Shown: piece after piece, positions 1 to 7,224 of the stretch
Position numbering within the stretch: position 1 is the stretch's first letter
Layout of the letters: the number at the start of each line of letters is the position of its first letter
Assembly (NCBI RefSeq): GCF_002104475.1
Contig: NZ_NBOF01000001.1
Location: forward strand, 930,001-994,000
Origin: Cognaticolwellia mytili
GTDB lineage: Bacteria; Pseudomonadota; Gammaproteobacteria; Enterobacterales; Alteromonadaceae
Reading direction: 5' to 3'
DNA length: 64,000 bases
Program-made: the position numbers and the translations under genes
Notes under the pieces: model-generated
Told to the model about the DNA's origin: nothing
Seen by the model: only the letters and a program-made list of their open reading frames with translations
Databases searched by the model: none

Positions 1-447
1 TTTAGGTTGATTAGCCCTAAGTTTGTATGAAGAATCATTTGTCGTTTTCAGAGTAAATTGCGGTGCATTTTTTAAATAAGAACTTTGGTTAAAGATCTTA
101 TTGGCTTCTTGCCATGTGCTATCAATAATAATGATATTTTCATATGCTTCAACTCCTACCTTCGACATAACCGTTGAAACGACCTTTGATACAGCTGATG
201 ATACAATTGGCTCTTCAGTCTGAGGTTCAGCCGATGGCATAGCCGGAGATCCAGTCGATGACAGTTCTCCTTTCGAATATAATAATACGGCCTGATTATT
301 TTCGATTAATCGAACAAGGTCTTTATTAGGGTTTAGTCTTTCCCAGGGTATACGTTCAACAATATTATTAGCGTCTTCTATCGCGATAACACCCGTATTG
401 GTGCCCCTACGCATTTCCCGTTCATGGGTAAGCAAAAATATTTTCAT
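1..447 (-). CDS. DTW-domain protein (TapT-like), C-terminus outside window
   Basis: Reading from the ATG at 447 leftwards gives an open frame of 149 codons that runs off the window edge. It begins MKIFLLTHERE, followed by a TNTG motif, as in gammaproteobacterial DTW-domain proteins. Near the left edge it contains IIIIDSTWQEANKIF, which holds the D-x-T-W signature. The family includes tRNA-uridine aminocarboxypropyltransferases, which place an acp group on tRNA using S-adenosylmethionine. The remaining catalytic half is not visible, so the exact tRNA target is unknown. A Pro/Glu/Ser-rich linker (residues about 70-90) sits between the two conserved parts and is probably an insertion. Confidence 0.7.
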   Translation of the reverse strand, partial: MKIFLLTHEREMRRGTNTGVIAIEDANNIVERIPWERLNPNKDLVRLIENNQAVLLYSKGELSSTGSPAMPSAEPQTEEPIVSSAVSKVVSTVMSKVGVEAYENIIIIDSTWQEANKIFNQSSYLKNAPQFTLKTTNDSSYKLRANQPK

Positions 448-619
448 TTTTACGTGTTGTTCCGCATTAAATTATTATTTTGAGATTCGATGGGAAAATT
501 TGAAGATTGTTAGTTCAAAACCTAGATCCAACGTTTCAAGTGCAATGTGAAAGAGGCATACGTTGAATATGCGATATACCTCATCGATATTAGTTTAATA
601 AGCTATCTCAGTATACTAT

Positions 620-1579
620 TTACTGTAAACAACACTTCTTATATTTCTTGCCACTGCCACATGGGCAAGGCTCATTGCGGCCAGTGGTTGGTAATGAACT
701 AACAGGCACACTGTTATCTAGAATTGTTTTTTCATCGTACAGGATATTAGACAACAAACCACCCTCACCCATTAACGAATCAAAGCCATCAAAATCTTCG
801 TTTGACGAATCATCTAATGCTTCATCTTCCGCGTCATCATTAGCCCATGACTTTAAGGTATCAACAAGATTAAACTCGGTTTCAATCGTGCCTGATTCAA
901 TCAGCTTAAATGTATATTCCTTATCCCAAGCTTTTACTTCTGCTTCTTTAAAGCGGTCTTCATCAAATAAATTTTTATCGCACAGTTCAATAAACTGAGC
1001 TTTAAAATCATCAAGTTGATAGGTAATACAAGAATCCGCTAATGCGCTAATTAAAAAGCTATTAATTGCACTCGGTATCGCCAAAAATGCAGCTAACCAA
1101 CGCGTTACATGTTCAGTTAATTCAGCCTTATCAATGGTGCCGAATTCGTACTGAGCAAATACCGCTTCAATAGCAGATGCTTTGCAATACATAGCTTGAT
1201 GACCATCAGCAATATAGTCAGACAAGGATTGTGTACTACCGTCTGCAACATTATAAAATAAGCTTGGTGTTAATTCGGTCAACGCATCACCAAATACACC
1301 TTCAATAGGGGTTAAATAGGTGTCACTGCAGGAAAATAGCTGTAAGCATTTTGACAACGCTGGGGTGTATTTTAATTCTGCTAACAGCAAGGTGCCAAAA
1401 AATAACACCGCATTCTGCTCATCGCTTAGCGAGTTTTCAAGCGCGATAAATTGATCTATTGTGCGTTCTAATTCAGGATAAAATTCTGACCAATTCGTTT
1501 TAAGCACTTCGATCGCTGCAATAGGTAGTTCGTTGCCATGTGCATTACCTATTTCCAATAAAGCTTGTTCTAAATTCAT
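620..1579 (-). CDS. DUF1186 protein with C-terminal SEC-C zinc motif
   Basis: A helical, acidic protein of 319 residues ends in GRNEPCPCGSGKKYKKCC, the classic SEC-C zinc-binding tail (CxCx8CC) also found at the C-terminus of SecA. The N-terminal 250 residues match the general pattern of DUF1186 proteins, whose function is not known. A longer reading from an upstream ATG at 1603 exists. I chose the ATG at 1579 because it begins the conserved MNLEQALLEIG segment and has a GGAA-type ribosome site. An acidic linker (about residues 250-290) precedes the zinc tail. Family assignment is from memory of the architecture. Confidence 0.75.
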   Translation of the reverse strand: MNLEQALLEIGNAHGNELPIAAIEVLKTNWSEFYPELERTIDQFIALENSLSDEQNAVLFFGTLLLAELKYTPALSKCLQLFSCSDTYLTPIEGVFGDALTELTPSLFYNVADGSTQSLSDYIADGHQAMYCKASAIEAVFAQYEFGTIDKAELTEHVTRWLAAFLAIPSAINSFLISALADSCITYQLDDFKAQFIELCDKNLFDEDRFKEAEVKAWDKEYTFKLIESGTIETEFNLVDTLKSWANDDAEDEALDDSSNEDFDGFDSLMGEGGLLSNILYDEKTILDNSVPVSSLPTTGRNEPCPCGSGKKYKKCCLQ

Positions 1580-1765
1580 GTATATTCCGCGTTGAATCAT
1601 CAATTATGAGTGGCGAATGCCTGATGCTGTGCATTATAACGCTTTCTAATAGCGTTATCATGCAAAGCATCGGCAATAACGAAAGTTTTATTTAATTCAA
1701 GTCACTATCCGACACATTCGTGGAAGACTCAAATATCGAGCTAAACAACCTGAAGCGATGGTAAA

Positions 1766-2032
1766 TTATATTACACCACCAACTTTCAATATTATTGCAG
1801 TTACCGTTAACAACGCAGCCCCTGAATAAACCATTTTTCCAGAGTATGACGCGATGTCCCAGTGTTTTCCGCAGTAAATTAATGAAGCAGGTAAGAAGAG
1901 AATAATTGACCAACCAAATAAATGCTGTTTGTTACCTAAAGCCACAACAGCACTAAAAATAGAACCTATAACAAATAACATTAAGCCAATAGAGCCAGTT
2001 AATAATGTTGCTATTACAATATATTGAACCAT
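1766..2032 (-). CDS. Small hypothetical membrane protein (88 aa)
   Basis: An 88-residue protein with three hydrophobic segments (about residues 3-28, 38-55 and 66-86), joined by a short polar loop with GNKQHLFG. No family recognised. It begins with ATG and lies alone between the DUF1186 gene and a gene-free stretch. A shorter reading frame on the same strand (1692-1913) overlaps it and looks like a shadow. Probably a real inner-membrane protein of unknown function. Confidence 0.5.
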   Translation of the reverse strand: MVQYIVIATLLTGSIGLMLFVIGSIFSAVVALGNKQHLFGWSIILFLPASLIYCGKHWDIASYSGKMVYSGAALLTVTAIILKVGGVI

Positions 2033-2523
2033 GTTTATTACACACCTTCATTTAAGATAATGGAAACATATCGCTGAGCACTAAGTGTCAGATTTTTCAT
2101 ATTTCCATGCAATATTTTTTATTTTTCGATATCACGCTTTATTATTTCACCATATAAAAGTTCTACAGATAATGGCGCGCTTTAATAGAGTATGATTTAG
2201 GTGAAAACCATTAACATTTCATCCTATCCTTATTTTATCACTTCCATCTTTACACAGAAAATCATTACTTAAAAAAGTAATCAACAGATTAAAAATTTCA
2301 CTTAATTATTCAAAGCACACACGCTCGCGTAATTAAACTTAGTACGAAGAGCATAAATTATACCGAATTTATGTATTCAAAAAGCAATAATAAATGAATT
2401 AACCAATTTAAATTTTAGTCATCAGATTGAACTTGAACACACAGTAACCGAAAGAGCATCCCAACAGGTATGGCTTTGGTCACTCAGGCAATGTCGACAA
2501 CATAGTCACTTGTTATATTTTTC
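2033..2523. other. Gene-free AT-rich stretch
   Basis: No convincing reading frame on either strand. The right end (2501-2515) carries CATAGTCACTTGTTA, which recurs exactly at 25063-25077 just beside another cassette-like gene. In both places it abuts the 3' end of a small leftward gene, which suggests it is the outer end of a degenerate recombination or terminator-like site. Otherwise nothing is recognisable. Confidence 0.4.
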
Positions 2524-2766
2524 TTAGTTGAACAAGGCAATTGAAACGATAATTAGCGCATAAAACACAATACCGATCACGTAAGGTAAAAGGTAACTAT
2601 TATTGGACTTACCTTTTAACTTTTTGTATGCACTATAGCTATGCAATTTATGTTTAGATGAACCGAAGGAAGCTATACGTAATAGACTTGCCCCAGTGAT
2701 ATACAGAATAAAATCGAAAGCCAAAGCCATAAACAAATTCGGTATAAACTCAAAAAATATACTCAT
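2524..2766 (-). CDS. Small hypothetical membrane protein (80 aa)
   Basis: An 80-residue protein with two hydrophobic segments (residues about 4-30 and 58-78) separated by a basic, Ser/Lys-rich loop. Its start is preceded by AGGAGTG, a good ribosome site. No family recognised. Size, topology and orientation resemble the small membrane proteins in the integron array further right, and a short sequence beside its 3' end is shared with the decayed end of that array. It may be a stranded former cassette gene. Confidence 0.5.
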   Translation of the reverse strand: MSIFFEFIPNLFMALAFDFILYITGASLLRIASFGSSKHKLHSYSAYKKLKGKSNNSYLLPYVIGIVFYALIIVSIALFN

Positions 2767-3603
2767 TTAACACTCCTGTAAAAGGAAATATTACAAGCCT
2801 GTAGAGTTGCTCGTTTTTATATTGTTTTATACTCAAAATACTCTAACTCTATTATTTTCTTTTAACAATCAAAAACATTACTCAATTTAAAGTGAGTGAG
2901 CAACATCATTAAATAAAACGTCGCCTTTTAAGCTTAGCTATACCGCTTTAATTTTGAAATCGACAAGACAGAACCATGTCTTTCTAGGTTGGGGATATTT
3001 GGACATTGTAGCCCCCTCAATGTGGTGAGGAGCTACATCCATTATTTTCCTATTGAAATGATCATAAAATTTATTCTTGGATGACATCATATAAGCAATC
3101 ATGCGTTATTCAGGGGCAGAAAATTTATTAGTTATGACCATTTCTTCAATGCTTTTATAAGTCTTTTGTCCTGAAGCTCCCTTTTCAAACATTTTAATTT
3201 GATATTCATGTATAGGAAAAATTATTGATACAAGTAAAGTTTTGGAAGTCCATAGTTAGAGTTAATAGAATGGTAAATATTACAAAGTATGTAACTACAA
3301 ATAGCTTCAATCGTTGTTTGGTATTTATTACGGACCAAGAATGACTTAGTGCTGATAAAAATATCCGCCGTGCTTATACGGTTATTCACAAATATTAGTA
3401 ATTCACTATTAAGTATTTCATTTACTATCGCGTAGTGAACATGCAACACTAATCATGGGCTTGTGTTTAATATAACAAGAGTGATCATATCAGCATCTAT
3501 TTAAAAAATTGATAACTGTTTACCAAAATGATGTAAAATCAAGTTAAGAATCTATTAACATGGCTACTTTAAATTTATTTTAGCCAACTGTTATATATTA
3601 ATT
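2767..3603. other. Decayed gene-free stretch with hairpin
   Basis: No well-supported gene in 837 bases. A 75-codon leftward frame (3222-3449) exists, but it lacks a recognisable domain and looks non-genuine. Just downstream, another frame reads PIHEYQIKMFEKGASGQ and continues for about 20 codons, which hints at a frameshifted gene remnant. Near 3561-3596 there is TGGCT...TAGCCAACTGTTATAT, which resembles the inner arms and right end of an attC with the rest lost. Confidence 0.35.
3007..3037. repeat. GC-rich hairpin
   Basis: Inverted repeat: TGTAGC at 3007-3012 pairs with GCTACA at 3032-3037, and CCTCA at 3015-3019 pairs with TGAGG at 3026-3030, around a 6-base loop. It is strikingly GC-rich for this AT-rich stretch. 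No T-run follows on either side, so it is not a typical terminator. It could be a remnant of a transposon end. Confidence 0.4.
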
Positions 3604-4155
3604 TTAATTTTCATTAATTTTTGATGTTAAAACATGATCTTGCCATGTACCCGCTATTTTTAAATATGACTTTGCTAGCCCTTCTTTTTGAAAGCCCAGT
3701 TTATCGAGTAACTTTTCAGAGCGTTTATTTGACGGAATATAATTAGCCATAACTCTATGTAACTTATATTTAGTAAATACATATTGTATTGATACTTTAA
3801 GCAGTTCAAACATTAAACCTTTACCTTGTTTATTCTTTGAAATTGAATAGCCAAGATGACAAGCTTGAAATGGCCCATGAACAATATTAGAAAATGAACA
3901 TAAACAAATAATTTCAGATTTACTTTTATCAAAACCAACTAGAGTAATTGAAGAGCCTAAATGATAATCTTGAAAGCTTAATTTTAAACGTTTTTTAGTT
4001 TCTGCCTCACTAAAATAATCCTTAGTTCTCGTTGGCTCCCACTGTGACAAATGACTGCGATTATCACTTTCGTACTTGGCAAGTAACTCATAATTTTTTG
4101 GGGTTAAAACCGACACAATCATATGCTCAGTTTCAAACTCAGGAAGTGATGTCAA
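3604..4155 (-). CDS. GNAT acetyltransferase, RimJ-like
   Basis: A 183-residue protein of the GNAT fold, which transfers acetyl from acetyl-CoA to an amine. The C-terminal half matches the RimJ/RimL (ribosomal protein N-acetyltransferase) pattern: GYSISKNKQGKGLMFELL (acetyl-CoA loop), HRVMANYIPSNKRSEKLL, and LGFQKEGLAKSYLKIAGTWQDHV. E. coli RimJ, which acetylates ribosomal protein S5, has a very similar C-terminus. The gene sits immediately left of an isolated attC site and is probably a captured cassette rather than the core chromosomal rimJ. The true substrate is not known. Confidence 0.75.
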   Translation of the reverse strand: MTSLPEFETEHMIVSVLTPKNYELLAKYESDNRSHLSQWEPTRTKDYFSEAETKKRLKLSFQDYHLGSSITLVGFDKSKSEIICLCSFSNIVHGPFQACHLGYSISKNKQGKGLMFELLKVSIQYVFTKYKLHRVMANYIPSNKRSEKLLDKLGFQKEGLAKSYLKIAGTWQDHVLTSKINEN

Positions 4156-4174
4156 CTCAATAACCTCTTAGGCT

Positions 4175-4266
4175 TATAAACACCCAACTAATGGGCAAAA
4201 CTATTGGCTAAAATGTTAAGAAACGTAAACAGCCAAATGTTTTTGTTCTTATTTATTAGTTTGTAT
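4175..4266 (-). repeat. Isolated attC site outside the array
   Basis: This segment has the full layout of the attC sites in the integron at 25-40 kb: a left end with CACCCAACTAATGGGC, then TTGGCTAAAATG, a loop, CAGCCAAATG, TTGTTCTTATTTATTAG, and a TTTGTAT right end. It is closest to the site at 37815-37908. The left AACGCC core is degraded (AAACACC). The stop codon of the next gene lies inside its right end, as for true cassettes. It lies about 36 kb from the integrase. Confidence 0.75.
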
Positions 4267-4498
4267 TTTTCTCTTCGCTACCAGAATACAGCCAATCGGT
4301 AAACGTTGAAACTGCGTAATGAAACGGGAAAAATATTGTTAGATATAAACCTAAATTCATCAGAAATGATAGTTCTTGGAAATGAGTAAAACTATCCTCT
4401 AAAGTTCGTATTACAAAAGTAGTAAATATAATGGTTAAAAAAATTGCTACATATTGAGAAAACTCATGGCTTTTTTTAAGTAGTACTTTTTTCTCCAC
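4256..4498 (-). CDS. Small membrane protein (80 aa), probable stranded cassette
   Basis: An 80-residue protein with two hydrophobic segments (residues about 15-35 and 44-66). Its TAA stop falls inside the attC site at 4175-4266, the same arrangement as many genes in the integron array. The ribosome site is GGAGG, just upstream of the ATG. No family recognised. Confidence 0.55.
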   Translation of the reverse strand: MEKKVLLKKSHEFSQYVAIFLTIIFTTFVIRTLEDSFTHFQELSFLMNLGLYLTIFFPFHYAVSTFTDWLYSGSEEKNTN

Positions 4499-4771
4499 AT
4501 AACCTCCGAAATAATGAACAGCTTATTGCAATGAATATCGCTCGTTTTTTACAAGAAAACAACGCACAGCAGTGTGTTTTTATTCACGACAATATACATA
4601 GTTTATTTTTATACTCAACAAGTTACTAAAAATAACTCAATGCTGCGGTGACATACTAGTTCATAAAAACAGAAAGTCGGAAACTTTCGTCTCAGACTTT
4701 CATATACTACTTAAAAAATACTGCGCTAAAAATTTATAGCCCATAACAATTCAAGCTTCCATACAGTGAAG

Positions 4772-6568
4772 TTAAAAAGCAAAGTCTTCATTTTTTAGTG
4801 CCATCATTGAATTGACACCATTATTGATACAAGCAGAGTGACCTTTTGCTCTTGGTAGCATACGTTGAATGAAAAACTGTGCTGTTTTAATCTTGGCTTG
4901 ATAAAAAGCATTATCTTCAGTGCCTTGAACTATTTTTTCTTGCGCTACTTTTGCCATTTTCGCCCAAAAATACGCTAAAGTAACGTAGCCTGAAAACATC
5001 AAATAGTCGACAGAAGCACCACCAATTTCATCAGAATTTTTCATCGCTTTAGCACCAATAGTCACGGTTATTTCATGCCACTCTTTGGCGTAAGCCATAA
5101 TAGGTTGAATGAACTCTGACATTTCGGGGTTATCCATATTTTCTTGGCAGAATACTGTTATATCTTTAGAGAATGGTTTTAACACTTCTCCCTTAGAGCC
5201 AATAACTTTACGGGCCAGTAAATCTAATGCTTGAATACCAGTAGTACCTTCATATAAGCAACTGATTTTAGTATCTCGCATTAATTGCTCCATCCCCCAC
5301 TCTTTGATAAAACCGTGACCACCGAATATTTGCACGCCATGGCTAGTACATTCAAAGCCTAGCTCCGAAAGAAAAGCCTTAGCAATAGGCGTTAATAAAG
5401 CTAATTTAGTTTCGGCATCAGCTTTAACCTCATGATCTTTTTCTGCATGACCAATATCAACAAGTTGCGCTAAATAAGAAACTAATGCCCGTCCACCTTC
5501 TGATATAGACTTTTGCGTTAATAGCATTCTGCGAACATCTGGGTGCACAATAATAGGGTCAGCGGGACCGTCTGGATTTTTTACACCACTAATTGAACGC
5601 ATTTGCAGGCGATCTTTTGCATAAGCTAATGCACCTTGAAATGAAGCTTCAGCAGCAGCAACACCTTCACTTGCCACACCTATTCTCGCTGCATTCATAA
5701 AAGTGAACATACATTTAAGGCCACGATTTGGTTCACCAATTAAGTGTCCTTTAGCGCTATCAAAATTAATAACACAAGTCGCATTACCATTAATGCCCAT
5801 TTTATGTTCAATAGAGCCACAACTTACGCCATTTCTATCAGCAATGGTGCCGTCATCATTAACATTAAATTTTGGTACGATGAATAACGAAATACCTTTA
5901 TTACCTTCTGGTGCACCAGGAATACGGGCGATAACAATATGAACAATATTGTCAGATAAGTCATGTTCTCCCGCTGAAATAAATATTTTAGTGCCCGTTA
6001 ATGAATAGCTACCGTCTTCATTAAGCACGGCTTTTGTACGCAGCATACCTAAATCAGTACCGCAATGAGGTTCAGTTAAACACATGGTGCCGGTCCAGTT
6101 ACCTTCAACTAATTTAGGCATAAATTGTTGTTTTTGAGTTACCGTACCATGTGCTTCTATTGTTGCTAAAGCACCATGGCTCAAACCTGGATACATAGCA
6201 AAACTATGATTGGCACTCGAAAATAATTCGGCAATACTAATATTTAACGAATGCGGTAAGCCTTGACCACCAAATTCTTCTGATTGAGACAAGGTTGGCC
6301 AGCCACCTTCAACATACTGTTGATAGGCTTCTTTAAAACCATCAGGTGTGGTTACAACACCATCGGTCCATGTACAGCCTTGTTGATCCCCTATTTGGTT
6401 TAATGGCGCAACAACTTGCTCGGTTAATTTTGCCGCTTCACCAATAATGGCATCAACCATATCGATGCTTGCATCTTCATAGCCTAAGTGTTGATAGTGG
6501 CTTTCACAATCAAGTAACTCTTGCATAACAAACTTAACATCACGAATCGGCGCTTTATATTGCAGCAT
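4772..6568 (-). CDS. Acyl-CoA dehydrogenase, long (598 aa) type
   Basis: FAD-dependent acyl-CoA dehydrogenase that introduces the alpha-beta double bond in acyl-CoA beta-oxidation. At 598 residues it belongs to the long bacterial class with a C-terminal extra domain, the same class as DmdC, rather than the 380-residue class. Visible signatures are MCLTEPHCGTDLG, the SGTKIFISAGEHD-like flavin region (TGTKIFISAGEH), VHPDVRRMLL, FGGHGFIKEWGMEQ and YEGTTGIQALDLLARK with the catalytic Glu. GGAG precedes the ATG. It is divergent from the TonB receptor gene across a 656-base region with palindromes. It is paralogous to the dehydrogenase at 55744-57549. Chain-length preference cannot be read from sequence. 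Confidence 0.9.
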   Translation of the reverse strand: MLQYKAPIRDVKFVMQELLDCESHYQHLGYEDASIDMVDAIIGEAAKLTEQVVAPLNQIGDQQGCTWTDGVVTTPDGFKEAYQQYVEGGWPTLSQSEEFGGQGLPHSLNISIAELFSSANHSFAMYPGLSHGALATIEAHGTVTQKQQFMPKLVEGNWTGTMCLTEPHCGTDLGMLRTKAVLNEDGSYSLTGTKIFISAGEHDLSDNIVHIVIARIPGAPEGNKGISLFIVPKFNVNDDGTIADRNGVSCGSIEHKMGINGNATCVINFDSAKGHLIGEPNRGLKCMFTFMNAARIGVASEGVAAAEASFQGALAYAKDRLQMRSISGVKNPDGPADPIIVHPDVRRMLLTQKSISEGGRALVSYLAQLVDIGHAEKDHEVKADAETKLALLTPIAKAFLSELGFECTSHGVQIFGGHGFIKEWGMEQLMRDTKISCLYEGTTGIQALDLLARKVIGSKGEVLKPFSKDITVFCQENMDNPEMSEFIQPIMAYAKEWHEITVTIGAKAMKNSDEIGGASVDYLMFSGYVTLAYFWAKMAKVAQEKIVQGTEDNAFYQAKIKTAQFFIQRMLPRAKGHSACINNGVNSMMALKNEDFAF

Positions 6569-6670
6569 GGTAGCTCTCCAAAAAATTCTCTATGGCTATA
6601 TAATTTAGTGATTACCTGGATGAGTTCCTCATGCAAATAATCTCGATGATGACTACATGCTAAATCACCC

Positions 6671-6700
6671 ATAAGTATTATCCAAATGAATAATACTTAT
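6671..6700. promoter_or_regulatory. 30-bp palindrome, candidate operator
   Basis: A perfect 11-bp inverted repeat, ATAAGTATTAT (6671-6681) and ATAATACTTAT (6690-6700), around the 8-base spacer CCAAATGA. It lies about 100 bases upstream of the acyl-CoA dehydrogenase start. Size and position suit a dimeric repressor such as a TetR- or GntR-family fatty-acid regulator. The identity of the regulator is not known. Confidence 0.5.
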
Positions 6701-6867
6701 ACCTATATATAACTTTTAATTATAAATCGATTCAAACAATTTGAAAATTCAGCTTCAACGTGCGCAAGAAAATCAACGCAAGATGCAGCACTTAGGTCAT
6801 AGTCACTCTATTACTAAGAGCAGTAACGCCGAACTCATTTTCTAGCCTACACATCAGAATAGCTTTA

Positions 6868-6990
6868 TTAAACCAATCGGTTCTCGCAACTACATGCCTG
6901 TATAAAAATAAAACTTTCACAAAAGTGATTTTTGTCACGACATTATTCTTTTCGTGAATAGTTGCCCATCAAAACAATTGATTGGTTTAA
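6868..6990. promoter_or_regulatory. Widely spaced inverted repeat pair
   Basis: TTAAACCAATC at 6868-6878 is repeated in inverse at 6980-6990 (GATTGGTTTAA), 11 of 11 bases, 101 bases apart, in the middle of the divergent control region. The two copies could be paired regulator sites that loop the DNA. No regulator gene is adjacent. Confidence 0.35.
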
Positions 6991-7224
6991 TTTAATCACT
7001 GCAATTAGCATGATTTGGCGATTAAATGTTCATTATAAGTGCTAGCACGTTATATTCAGAAGAGTAAATTCACTTTTGAGCAATGCCTTTGTTGTTATTG
7101 AACAACGTTAATTTTATATATTTACAGGTTAAAAATAAGAGCGCTCAAGCGTCACACATATTCCATATAAAACAATGTATTAACAAGATTATCTAATAAC
7201 CATCAGTCAGTATTGGGGAAAGCA

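Larger units (their letters stand above)
6569..7224. promoter_or_regulatory. Divergent control region, acyl-CoA dehydrogenase / TonB receptor
   Basis: 656 bases between two divergent genes, with no credible reading frame. It holds two separate inverted repeats (6671-6700 and 6868/6990), suggesting regulator binding. A frame at 6484-6672 overlaps the dehydrogenase start and is a shadow. Promoter boxes are not assigned with confidence. Confidence 0.5.

Noticed and set aside
648-998. 116-codon frame on the + strand
   Set aside because: Shadow of the DUF1186 gene on the opposite strand.
2501-2515. Att-type direct repeat of a mobile element with 25063-25077
   Set aside because: The 15-bp match spans 22 kb of core genes such as minCDE and a whole protease operon; an excisable island is unlikely, so it is treated as a degenerate cassette-end relic.
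3222-3449. 75-codon leftward reading frame
   Set aside because: No ribosome site, no family, unusual composition; surrounded by decayed DNA. Not called as a gene.
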